This document shows, piece by piece, positions 18,431 through 29,497 of a stretch of 64,000 nt of DNA. Under the pieces are notes generated by a model. That model saw only the letters and a program-made list of their open reading frames with translations, was not told where the DNA came from and did not search any database. The stretch is taken from the NCBI GenBank assembly GCA_003024785.1, contig PUQB01000494.1:124001-188000 (forward strand), written 5' to 3'. Source of the DNA: Selaginella tamariscina (lineage: Eukaryota > Streptophyta > Lycopodiopsida > Selaginellales > Selaginellaceae). Each line of letters opens with the position of its first letter. Positions within the stretch are counted from its first letter, which is position 1. Made by a program: the position numbers and the translations under genes.

Positions 18431-21394
18431 ATGTATAATACTGGAGATAAAATATGTCTTCTTTGGAACAACGAGATAGTTGGCACTGGAACTGTGGAAG
18501 TTCGAGATGATAATGCATCATGTCACAATATTGCCCAAGGATCTTGTGTGTATGTATGGGTGAACACCATTTTCAAGCATGTTGAGGTTCCGGGAATGGA
18601 ATTTGAGGAGGGTTCTCCTGTATTGTGGAATTTAGATGAAGTCAAGGCTGACACAGAATATACAGAGTTATAAACAAACAGTAACACGAGTTTTCCAGAT
18701 GATGGCTTTGCTTGCTGTGATGGATGAGGTGATTCTCTTTCTTCATGAGATTGAGGTTGGAGAGGCATCATCACAGCTATAAATCCAATGGAAGCAGTGT
18801 CAAAAGCCTAGTGAAGTGGCGAACATTTGAATTAAGATGACAAGATGGTTCAACATATTCTGGGTTGGATTTTAATAATAACAACCGGCGGAAGAACAAC
18901 TCATATTTTGAAGAGGTTCCTTACATTGGTCCTATTGTAAGAAAAAGGCGATTCATGGGTTGCAGATCTTCCTCTGCAAGTTTCAGCAAGAGGGTGAAGA
19001 TGGATCCTACATCTTCCGAAAGTGTTACGAGCATTTCCACGATTGACTGCTGCAAGAAGAAGTGTTGTCAGATGGCAGACCGGAATGAAATTAACCCAAT
19101 GTAAACATGTCTTTCGTACGCTCACCCAAAAGCAAAGGCATGAGTTTGTATATGCTGCACTAACTGGGTGTATTGATGGAATGGCCTCGAACACAGGTTA
19201 TCAGAGTACATCCATGGTATTTAATAAGGTGGCCATCTGCTTCAAAGCTTGGTACAGTATATACGGGATCCCAAAGACCACGTTCTACTGTCGGAGGGAT
19301 GAGTGGCTAGATGGAGCGTGAACCTCAGTACATGGGAACACTTGCTTGGTCAAAACCTGCTCTCAGATTATGGCAGCCATAAAGATACTCAAGGCTTTTG
19401 TGAAAGCAAATGCAGATAGGATGCCTCACAAGTGTGAACATGTGAACAAGTGCCTCAGTTTGATGGGGCTCCAAGCAATCTGCACTGGTACCTTCAACAA
19501 CATATGGAATACTCATTTTAAGGATGTGGAGATTGCAAAACACTCTAGCTTTTCCAAGTGTGACACTTGTACATCATTGAAGGCTGCAGAGGCTTGTGCA
19601 AAAACCTTGGTGGAGATCACTGCCATTCAAAAGAAGATGGAGGCCCACATGATTGCACAACAAACTTGCCGGTCTCAGTACTATGCACACCGCATGCTTT
19701 CTGTGTCACGCCCATCAGAGTACCTGTGCTTGATCCATGACAAGATGGATCATTCAAAGACCAGCATTCCAAAGCTCTTGCAACACCAAAGTGCCTTGGA
19801 AATGTCATGAAACTTCCGATTTCATTGACAGGTGTGCTAACACATGGACACGGTTGTGAGTCATATGGACACTTTTCACTTCCACATTGGTCTAGCGACT
19901 CCAATTTCACTATTGGGTCGTTGCCATGTGTTTCAGAAACCTTGAAGCCCACTCACAGACAAGTCCTATCAGTGATCTCAAAGTGAAGAAACAACACCTT
20001 CAACCTTTACATAATGCTCTCATGAACACGTCTGCACTTGAGGCTACTTGGGAATATGAGAGGCATTGTCAGCAGCCTGCACAAAAAACAGATGGCCCTG
20101 TTGAGAGTTCAGGTTCAGTGGAGGGATCTAGCTCAAATAGTGTACATGTGTCCTCAACATCAAATAAGCTTCCTCGTCATTTGCTTTTACAGATGGATAA
20201 TTGTGCAGGCGAGAACAAAAATAGGTAAATCATTTTACTTAAGGGTTTCTCAAGCTCATACTTACTTTTATTTTCTAGATATGTGCTAGCATACTTGTCA
20301 ATGCTTGTTGCCAAAGGTGTGTTTGAAACAATCACGCTCAGTTTCTTATGGTTGGTCACACTCATGAAGATATTGATGCGTTCTTCAGCAAGGTCTCCAA
20401 CTCTACAAAAAGGACAAGTGCACTTACCTTACCGCATATGATGAATCTTTTTGAAAATTGCATCTCCAAAAAAAGTTGTGCTTTGCTTGTGACTGAGGTG
20501 CCAGACTTCAAAAAATTTCTCAAGGAGTATATAAAAGAGGGAGTGATTCTTTAGTTGGTCACCTTGTGCCGCTACAATTCTTTTTCTCCATACGAGATGG
20601 TATACCTATTATGCAGTACAAGTTACGGCCATCAGAGCAGGAGTGGTTACCGAAAGAGGGTTAATGCTCTTCAAAAGTGGAGAGAATGGAAAGCCACTTC
20701 TCCCAGAAGGACAACCAGACCCTATTCCATTGAGTGCCCAGCTCAAGGAACAAGAGGTTATTATTGATGGCATCAAAAAATATGTGGCATGGGTTCAAAA
20801 ATCGATGCCAAAGAATTCTGATAAGGCAACTGGTTACTCAGAACTATATAAGCATGTGGTCACTATTGGGAGACTGTTGTTCGAGAGTTGGAAGGGCCTA
20901 CTGTCACAAGTACAGAATTGCAACACCCTTTTTGGCCTAAAACAAGGTGGCGAGAGGAGATTGAAATGACATCACATGAGCATAGAAGCCAGTAGTGATG
21001 TGGAAGTGCAAACCCCACACTTTGTTGGACAAAGGAACCAAAAACCTAAAGCATACTTTGATTGTGCAAGGATCTTCAAAAACTAATGATGGTTCTCATT
21101 ACTCCAGATGCGTCATATAATCAGCCTATTTGGATGGGTCAAATTATCGACACACCTGAAGTAATCACAAAAAATAGTATTGTTAAGGTTGCATGGTTCA
21201 AACCACAAAAAAGGCGACACGAGAAGGAGAGCGAAAGATATAATGGATGCCTAGAGAAAACATGGTCTCCCAATCAAAAAGACCCAGCATGTTTTATAAA
21301 TGTTAAATCCATTCGATATGGGTGGATGTCAAGAAGCGTTGATAAAGTCACGATTAACAAAACTGCAAGGGAATGTATGTTTTCTGAAGCTTAA
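18431..21394 (+). pseudogene. T1 DUF7869-type transposase-like gene (frameshifted)
   Basis: A splice-acceptor-like tgcag precedes ATG 18431. The first segment (GDKICLLWNNEIVGTGTVEV) is an SH3-like module, repeated once further in. A Cys-rich stretch (DCCKKKCCQ, about 19045) follows, then the RNase-H-like core: LIHDKMDHSKT (near 19735), LLLQMDNCAGENKNR (near 20185-20224), a 54-bp GT-AG intron (20225-20278), then VGHTHEDIDAFFSKVS (near 20350). These are hallmark motifs of DUF7869 proteins and plausible DDE/D-type catalytic positions. The C-terminus ends ARECMFSEA at 21394. Compared with T2, T1 lacks 24 codons near 19430 and has extra indels, for example in NEI at 19090. Probable role: transposase of the T element; catalysis is inferred. 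Confidence 0.7.
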
Positions 21395-21879
21395 AGCAAT
21401 TACAAAATTATAAAATATCATATATTTAATATTCATAATTATTATAAACTCTTTAATAATAGTACCAAATTGTTACTTAACTATATAAATTTAAAAAATA
21501 TGGAAGATTGACTATATTATTATAGGATTTTATATATATATATATTACTACTACAAATTTTTAATTAATAATGTTATATTTAAATATTAATATTTTAATA
21601 ACAACATCAATATTTATATAATGTACCTCTTATGCTCTTCCTTAATTGTTATATTAGGCAATATATTATATAATTTAATACCTTCTACTTTTATAATGTT
21701 ATTAATTTTTGTTCAATGAATGCTATAATTTATTAAAGGGTAGAATACAAAATAGAATATTCTAAAGAATATTCTTTTTCAAACATATATTCTAAAGAAT
21801 ATTCCTTTAATATTAGAAAATGCTAATTAAATAGCTAAAATTGCTAATTATTAGGAAATGGGACTATAGCCATGGCCCT
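21395..21879 (+). other. AT-rich 3' terminal region of T1
   Basis: Non-coding and strongly AT-rich, with repeated 'aaagaatattc' phrases near 21770-21810. The same region, inverted, forms the start of T2 (45546-46010), so it is conserved in the element and probably holds the 3' UTR and subterminal sites. Confidence 0.7.
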
Positions 21880-21897
21880 TTTAGTTACAACTTGCAT
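21880..21897 (-). repeat. T1 right terminal inverted repeat
   Basis: Plus strand TTTAGTTACAACTTGCAT. Its reverse complement is ATGCAAGTTGTAACTAAA, identical to the T2 terminus at 45528-45545, and the similarity to T2 continues inward for tens of bases. Confidence 0.85.
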
Positions 21898-21901
21898 TAT
21901 T

Positions 21902-22590
21902 GTGCATAACATGCAAGAACAAAGAACATAGTGCTTCAGAATGTAAGATACCAAAGTGCTAGATGTGTGGAGGGATAGGACACGAAACAAAGTAGTGTCG
22001 AAGTATGGGATACAAACCACAACCAATGATTGGACGTGCTGAAGGCTACCCACCACCACCACCCAGATGGACACAACCCGGAATATGAACCCATATGACT
22101 ATCCACAAACTCGGAACACCAATCCATATGATTATCCACAAAGGCCGTATACCACAAACTCAGAACACCAACCCATATGATTATCCACAAAGGCCATATA
22201 ATGAGGAACGAAGGAACAAAAATGGAGGAGATACCCTGTGAACCAAAGCCTATTATCAGCAAAATAACAATCCAGAGATACCATGATGGGGACAATCTTT
22301 ATTACCAGCACCAATGTAAGCCAAACCACCTTTTTTACCACCAATACCGCCTGCACCAACGCTACGTGGTGCAAATCAAACGTGACATGTTTCAGATGTG
22401 GGGAAAAAGGACATTATTCCACTTAATGTAATAAGCATGACAATGTTTGATGTTACACATGTGGAGAGATGGGACATTATTTGCCGTAGTGCGCACAACC
22501 TGAATTTAACACCAGAGTACCACCAGAACTGGCAACGCCAAGGATTGAAGACCAACAAGAAGGTGATCCGGAGGAATAGATCATTAAAAC
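21902..22590 (+). pseudogene. Gypsy-type gag pseudogene in G1, right part after T1
   Basis: Continues the gag interrupted by T1: zinc knuckle CITCKNKEHSASEC (near 21910), CGGIGHE (near 21970), a repeated NPYDYPQ segment (22090-22195), CFRCGEKGHYST followed by a stop (near 22385-22430), and CYTCGEMGHYLP-like (near 22455). Stops in the second and third knuckles are shared with the other gag copies. No protease follows. Confidence 0.7.
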
Positions 22591-23776
22591 ATGCATTCCA
22601 CTAATTAAACATGTATCTTTATTCACAACATGCTTAAATGCTATATTGTACTCTAAAGTCTTCACACACACATACACATTTGATGTTAAGTTGTTATAGT
22701 TACTATACATATACACATCATATAGTTTTTGAATGAGTTTGCGTACATGTGTTATGTGTGGGTTGCTGTTACCATACTGCACAAACTAGGCTTAATAGGT
22801 TGTTGAACCACTCTTAGGAAAATTCCCCCCTATGGGAATTCAAGATTCCCGAGGCATGTCCATATAAATACTAGGCAATATTATATGCATGTTTAAAAAA
22901 AATTAATACAAATTTGATTATATCTTTAAAAATACTTTTTTAAAGTGTAAATCACCACCAAATCTAGGTTACAGCAGCAAAAGTGCACGCAACCTAAATA
23001 AAAAATTTATAATTAAATTTAAATCAATAATGTATTCACTTAAACTTGAGCATATAATGTTAATACACTAAACCCAACTATGGAATAGAAGGCGAGAGAT
23101 GAATAATAATATTAAATATATTTATTTTCTAAATGATGGTGGTTGAAGGTCTCAAACTGGATTAAACCCTTTATATAGGTGCTTTAAATGTTAGTATATT
23201 ATTCCCTTATAATGCTTTATTTTATTGGACCAGAAAGTCCTTACTAAAGAAACAGTTTCTAGTCATAGACAAGACCCACTCTTTCCAATTAGCTAAACTA
23301 TTCCATCCAAATCACAATCATCTCTAGCACACACACAAACAACCATCGAATACTTTTATTAATTGCAGCAGTTGATATAAGGGTGAGAAAAATAGAGATA
23401 GTATCTCTACATAAAAGAGAGATACCTCTACTAAAATTAAATATAATTAATAGTTTGCTTCTTTAAGAGTTAACACCACCAATGGAAGAATTCGCATTCT
23501 AGCTTCTTCTTCTTTTCCTTTTGTTCTTCTTATCCTTTATTCTCCTCTTCTTTGTATCAATCCACATGGAAATCCTCATAAATACGAAAAGAATAGATGG
23601 TCCATGAGGTAGACCTGTTTGGGAGTAGAGCTCTTAATCCATGGTATCCACGAGCTTAAAGAGGATGAAGAAGATTGTTGAGCAACTTTTGGGGCCTTCA
23701 TTGTGTGCTTATCATCAACTGGATGGGTCTTGAGAGTGGTGTGTAGAAATCCTCCGGTTCTAGCTGGAACTTTGCT
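22590..23776 (+). repeat. Repeat B' in G1 and its 3' extension
   Basis: Diverged direct homologue of B. Near its end the phrase CCATGGTATCCACGAGC (about 23640) resembles a copia-type primer site, so B' might derive from a 5' LTR. A short open stretch then leads to 'ggaactttgct' (23776), where the inverted copy in G2 also ends. No gene is supported. Confidence 0.6.
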
Positions 23777-23908
23777 GAATGTGACTACTAGAATTGTTGG
23801 AACAACAAGTATGGCCATATGCAAATCTTGATTTTTAGTGTGTGTATGTGTGAGAGATGCGTTTAAAGCACCATACATATACACATACAATAAATAAATA
23901 AATAAATA

Positions 23909-23959
<51 letters not shown>

Positions 23960-24337
23960 AAATAGATAGATATAGAGAGAAAGCATGTATAGAGAATATT
24001 ATACAGAAGATTCAAAATATACTATAAAATCCATCAGTTGTCAGAATAAAATTATAAAAATCGGCCATAACCAATACTACACGGACCAGAAGCATAGAAA
24101 ATATCAAAAGCATATAATAATAATTGTTTCAAACTCAAGTATAACCTTACACATACACAAAGACACACATATCCAATTCAAACAGTTTAAAAGCGTAAAC
24201 ATGAACTCAGTATACTCAAACAAACACACACGCACGCACACACAACAACCATGTACGTCACATACAAATATGCACATTTCCCACAAAATACTTGGCATGG
24301 AGAAGAAGCCCTTGTCCGTTCAAGTAAAGACAGCCAC
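23777..24337 (+). repeat. Spacer block S1
   Basis: Begins gaaTGTGACTACTAG and ends GACAGCCAC. It contains TA and GA microsatellites (23905-23960) and 'cgtaaacatgaactcagtatac'. Related copies S2 (30992-31512) and S3 (42602-43134) are in the same orientation. S1 is flanked on both sides by inverted copies of the B' end ('ggaactttgct' and 'agcaaagttcc'). Confidence 0.8.
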
Positions 24338-25509
24338 AGCAAAGTTCCAGCTAGAACCGGAGACTTCTACACACCACTCTCAAGACCCATCCAGTTCGAT
24401 GATAACACACAATGAAGGCCCCAAAAGCTGCTCAACAATCTTCCTCATTCCTCTTTAAGCTCGTGGATACCATGGATTAAGAGCTCTACTCCCAAACAGG
24501 TCTACCTCATGGACCATCAATTCTTTTCCTATTTCTGAGGATTCCATGTGGATTGATACAAAGAAAGAGGAGAATAAAGGATAAGAAGAACAAAAGGAAG
24601 AAGAAGAAGCTAGAATGCTAATTTTTTCATTGGTGGTGTTAACTCTTAAAGAAGGAAATTATTAATTTTATTTAATTTTAGTAGATTTATGTAGAGATAA
24701 TATCTCTATTTTCTCCATCCTTATATCGACTGCTGCAATTAATAAAAGTATTCGATGGTTGTTTGTGTGTGTGCTAGAGATGATTGTGATTTGGATGGAA
24801 TAGTTTAGCTAATTGGAAAGATGTGGGTCTTGTCTATGACTAGAAACTGTTTCTTTAGTAAGGACTTTCTGGTCCAATAAAGCATTATAAGGGAATAATA
24901 TACTAACATTTAAAGCACTCTATATAAAGGGTTTAATCCAGTTTGAGACCTTCAACCACCATCATTTAGAAAATTAAATATATTCTAATATTATTATTCA
25001 TCTCTCGCCTTCTATTCTATAGTTGGGTTTAGTGTATTAACATTATATGCTCAAGTTTAAGTGAATACATTATTGATTTAAATTTAATTATAAATTTTTT
25101 ATTTAGGTTGCGTGCACTTTTGCTGCTGTAACCTAGATTTGGTGGTGATTTACACTTTAAAGAAAGTATTTTTAAAGATATAATCAAGTTTGTAGTAATT
25201 TTTTTTAAACATGCATATATATATATTTATATGGACATGCCTTGGGAATCTTGAATTCCCATAGGGGGGAATTTTCCTAAGAGTGGTTGGACAACCTATT
25301 AAGCCTAGTTTGTGCAGTACGGTAACAGAAACCCACACATAACACATGTACGCAAACTCATTCAAAAACTATATGATGTGTATATGTATAGTAACTATAA
25401 CAACTTAACATCAAATGTGTATGTGTGTGTGAAGACTTTAGAGTACAATATAGCATTTAAGCATGTTGTGAATAAAGATACATGTTTAATTACGTGGAAT
25501 GCACGTTTT

Positions 25510-27290
25510 AATGATTATGTTCCTCCGGATCACCTTCTTGTTGGACTTCAATCCTCGGCGTTGCCGGTTCTGGGGTGGTACTCCGGTGTTAAATTCAGGT
25601 TGTGCGCACTGCGGCAAATAATGTCCCATCTCTCCACATGTGTAACATCAAACATTGTCGTGCTTATTACATTAAGTGGAATAATGTTTTTTTTCCCCAC
25701 ATCTAAAACATGTCATGTTTTGATTTACACCACGTAGCGTTGGTGCATGCGGTATTGGTGGTAAAAAAGGTGGTTCGGCTTGCATTGGTGCTGGTAATAA
25801 AGATTGTCCCCATTATGGTATCTCTGGATTGTTTTTTGCTGATAATAGGGCTTTGGTTCACGGGGGTATCTCCTCCCCATTATACGGCCTTTGTGGATAA
25901 TCATATGGGTTGTGTGTTCTGAACTTGTGGTATACGGCCTTTGTGGATAATCATATGGGTTGGTGTTCTGAGCTTGTGGATAGTCATATGGGTTCATATT
26001 CCGGGTTGTGTCCCATCTGGGTGGTGGTGGGTAGCCTTCAGCATGTCCAATCATCGGTTGTGGTTTGTATCCCATACTTCGACACTGCTTTGCTTCGTGT
26101 CCTATCCCTCCACACATCTAACACTTCGGTATCTTACATTCTGAAGCACTATGTTCTTTGTTTTGCATGTTATGCACAATACTGGTCTGGGTCATGCTCA
26201 TATCTCAGTCTCCTTTCTATGTAACCTCCGTGGTTCACATTCCTCATCTTCTATGTATCTTGGTGGTATCAATATTTTGATTTGTTCAGCCTCCTTTATC
26301 GCATTTCTCAAGTCATGTGGTTTTGTCAACCATATTTGGAGTTGTAAGCTTTCTCGTAGTCCGTTGACATACAATTTCCTTGCCAATTTGTCACTAACAT
26401 CTCTCACTTCACAACGATTATATATTTTTCAGAATCTTTGCATATAATCTTCAACCGCCTCTATAGGTCCTTGCCGCAATTCTTGTAGCTGAATTATTGA
26501 TCTAGTTTGCGATATTTGCGTACATAGTAGTTCCTGAATAACGTGAGTAATGTGTCGTACTTATCAATTATGATGGCCTTCTCGTAATACTAATCGTTGG
26601 CATCTCCCTTAAGTGTGAAAGGGAATATTAAGTTTCTCAAGCTCGTTTATAATTTTGTTGGCTTCACATTATCTTTGTGCTTAACCCTAAAAAGGTAGAG
26701 GGTACTACTTTCCTCGTAATTGTTAGTGTTCCCATCATCTTGGGTGTTTCAATCGTAAGCAGATCCTAGTAATATTGTGCCGGTATGCGTCTTTCTCTGT
26801 CTTCGTATTCCTCATTGTTGTCCTCTTCTTCAGTAGATATGTCATGCTCCAATTGTCGTTGCTCTACTCTTTGTGCTTCTGATTGCTCCTTATGCCTCTG
26901 TTCATCTTGTTCCTCCAATCTTCTTTGAGTCTCAATTACGACTTGTCGTCGTAAGTACTACTCTTCACGTTCTTGTTACTGTCTCTGTCTTATCTCTTTG
27001 TATTTGACGTTTTCAAGAATTCCTCATTTTACTTACTACTAAATGCAACAAATCCTCATGTTGTCTTTGTTAGCAAAATTCTTTCTTCTCTGCAACACTT
27101 GTCCTAATCATATTAATCGGAGTCTGTGGAAAGCTTCAAATTTCTTCTTCCGTCCTAATTTCTTTTCAAACTCTAACACTTATTTGGGTATGGATCTACC
27201 CATTTTGGTACATCCCTACATATACGTTGTTAGTTACTTGCTAATACGACCATCCCTCCATGGTCACCATATGTTGAACTAAGAAAATCT
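25510..27290 (-). pseudogene. Gypsy-type gag pseudogene in G2
   Basis: Same domains as in G1, read on the minus strand: a coiled-coil region (about 26990-26780); gag core LARKLYVNGLRESLQLQ (about 26380-26330); then CGGIGHEAKQC (near 26110), the NPYDYPQ repeats (about 25990-25880) and CFRCGEKGHYST-type knuckles (about 25710-25610). Stops occur at the same positions as in G1 and G3 (after QRF, in KC*MCGG, after HYST), so the gene was dead before the unit multiplied. Confidence 0.75.
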
Positions 27291-28954
27291 TAACACTAAA
27301 TCATAACAGTGGTCATCATCGTCAACCTGTATTAAGGGTCATACGGCATAAGGAGATAGAGAAATAGAGTACAAATCATACTTCAGAAGGTCGGGAAAGG
27401 ATAAGGATGGCAAGGTATGTAATAGGTAAATACTGTGCGGATCCTATCACAGTGTTGAGAAGAGGTAATTATACATCAAATCAAGAAGAAGGTCAAGCAA
27501 GACAAGATGTAATGAGAGAATGAGGAAACTTATATTATATCCACTCATGGCACATAGTACAATATACATATACTGGGGATACTTTCCTATACCCTTACTC
27601 CCGTTCCAATAGTAGCAGTTATCTTAACTTCCTCCTTATCCTTTTAGTTATTGTAACTTCTTCTTATCATTATCCTTTAATGCCGTATTTGTCTCAAACT
27701 TCGTATTGTGTTAATGACCCTTTATAGTGACCTGTAATTCTGTATTTCCATCCGCCTCTCATTTTTTCCACAATATATACTTTTTTTTGTTTTCCCATTA
27801 TATGCCAAAAAAAAAAACATGACTAAGAATTTCCTACATGACTAACTACGATCCTAACTAACATTACTCTTAAACAGGTCTACCTCAAAGTACCGTCTTA
27901 ATGAGGAAGATCTTTTTGTGTTCCCAAGGATTACACCTGGATCGTTATGAACAAGAAGAAGAGTAAGAAGAGAGAGGAGGAAAAAGGAAGCCGGAAGGTG
28001 ATTCCTTCTTCCATTGTTGGTGCTAACTCTTAAATAGGTAAACTATTAATTATATTTAAGCTTAGTTAGAGGTTCTTTTTTTGTGTATAGAGATACTACC
28101 TCCATTTTTTCACCCTTACATCAACTGCTGCCCATGTATAGCTTTCTTGAAACGGTTATCTTACCAGTTAATAAAAGGATTTGATGGTTGCGTGTGTGTA
28201 AGAGATAAAGAGTGAGAGAGAGATGATTGTGATTTGGATGGAATAATTTCGCTAATTGGTGCTTATATTTCTTAGCATATATATGTTATGTGTACACAGA
28301 AACCAATTCTTTCCTACGGTTTAATAGGCATAGGGATTGAGTCAAACGAATATGTGTAAAGGATCTCATCCATTTTGAGGCCTTTAATCATTTATAATTT
28401 ATATTCATTATTCATCTCTTGCTTTTTTATTTCAAGACTGGATTCAATAAATATTAACAATATATATTCAAGTGAGTAAATTATTTATAAGTTAAATTTA
28501 AATTTTATTTATGTTAGTAAAACCTACATTTGGTGGTAAATTACATATCAAAAAAGCATTTTTAGGGAATAATATAATTTTTTGTGGTATGCATTTGTAA
28601 CAAGCATACAGTATTGCCACATATTTATATTGACATGCCTCCAGAAATCTATAACAATTTACATATTTACTTACTTTTATACATACATACTAAACACAAG
28701 TTTATGAATCTTTTGTAAAACATACACAGTGTATGTGTGAAGATTTTAGAGTTAATATAGCATTTATAATATTGTGAATAAAGATATTATGTATACATCA
28801 AAAGTATGTATTAAAGATTAAGTAAAATCAACTATAGACACACACAGCGGATATGCACACTAGTAAGTGGGCAATCACCTAATAATTTTGCAAGTTGAAT
28901 TTTATTAAAGACATCTAATCACTCCACAACATGGGGAAAAGAGATTTTTGAAAC

Positions 28955-29497
28955 CTAATAAGGAGGTGAATAACGAGCAGGGTGGTGAGGACGCATATTA
29001 TAAGTTGGCAGACCATAGTCCCCTTCATTTGCAGTAGTCTCAGATGCACTTTTTACCTGAGTTTCCTTTCTAGCCTAAACCAAAGTAAACAACAGTGTTA
29101 ACAAAGAAAGTAGAGTGCGTGTGTACGTGTGTGTGACATATACTGGTTTGTATTTACCTGAGTATGCACGGGAGGACGACTGTAGACATACTCTTCATGA
29201 AATTCAACAGCCGCAGGAGGGTACGACCAAAAGAAGGATTGCGATTGAAGAAGCGAGTATCAGAAGAAACTCTGTTTTTCTGGAGCTCAGAAGACATGGG
29301 AGGATGGTGATGGGACAGATTGGGATCATACCCCGAGTATATATAGTCTTCAACAATCTCGGGTTGAGGACGACGATGGTTCTGAACAGTTTTTGAGTAC
29401 TGAGAAGAAAATGAACACAGAATCAGTTGAGAGAAATTTATATTTTTTTTTGGGATCGTACCTCAGAAGCTTGGATTGAAGAGACCTCTGAGCCCAT
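28955..29497 (-). pseudogene. Gene X copy 2 (in inverted unit G2)
   Basis: Exon 1 is 29497-29462 (intact MGSEVSSIQASE), exon 2 is 29399-29158, exon 3 is 29074-28955. The 5'-UTR intron and all GT-AG sites are kept. One C is missing in exon 2 (GTACCCTCC near 29220 against GTACCCCTCC in copy 1), which shifts the frame. A homopolymer indel of this kind may be an assembly error. Function unknown. Confidence 0.5.

Larger units (their letters stand above)
7690..21897 (+). mobile_element. T1: 14.2-kb DNA transposon with DUF7869-type transposase and cargo genes
   Basis: The left end reads ATGCACGTTGTAACTAAA. The right end in reverse complement reads ATGCAAGTTGTAACTAAA, giving 17 of 18 matching terminal bases. 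Both ends are flanked by TATT (7686-7689 and 21898-21901). The empty site is visible in G3 near 40800 (AGTATTGTGCATAAC), which supports a 4-bp target duplication. Inside are minus-strand genes (7977-12475), palindrome array I, a repeat-rich centre, palindrome array II, and the plus-strand transposase-like gene (18431-21394). T2 shares the transposase half and its terminus. Known families with 4-bp duplications include Sola-type elements, but I cannot assign a superfamily by reading alone. Confidence 0.8.
2420..23776 (+). repeat. G-repeat unit G1 (interrupted by transposon T1)
   Basis: Plus-oriented copy of the 7.1-kb G unit, in order: region A with minisatellite and gene X, repeat B (about 4495-5444), an LTR-like stretch, dead gag, then after the T1 insertion the rest of gag and repeat B' (about 22590-23640). 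Its left part was cut by copia-1. It is nearly identical over kilobases to G3 (31513-42601) and to the reverse complement of G2 (24338-30991). G1 also carries an extra internal duplication of part of gag. Confidence 0.85.

Noticed and set aside
23640..23776. Second copia element starting at the primer-like CCATGGTATCCACGAGC after B'
   Set aside because: No gag or pol follows and the match to TGGTATCAGAGC is imperfect. Kept only as a note on the origin of B'.
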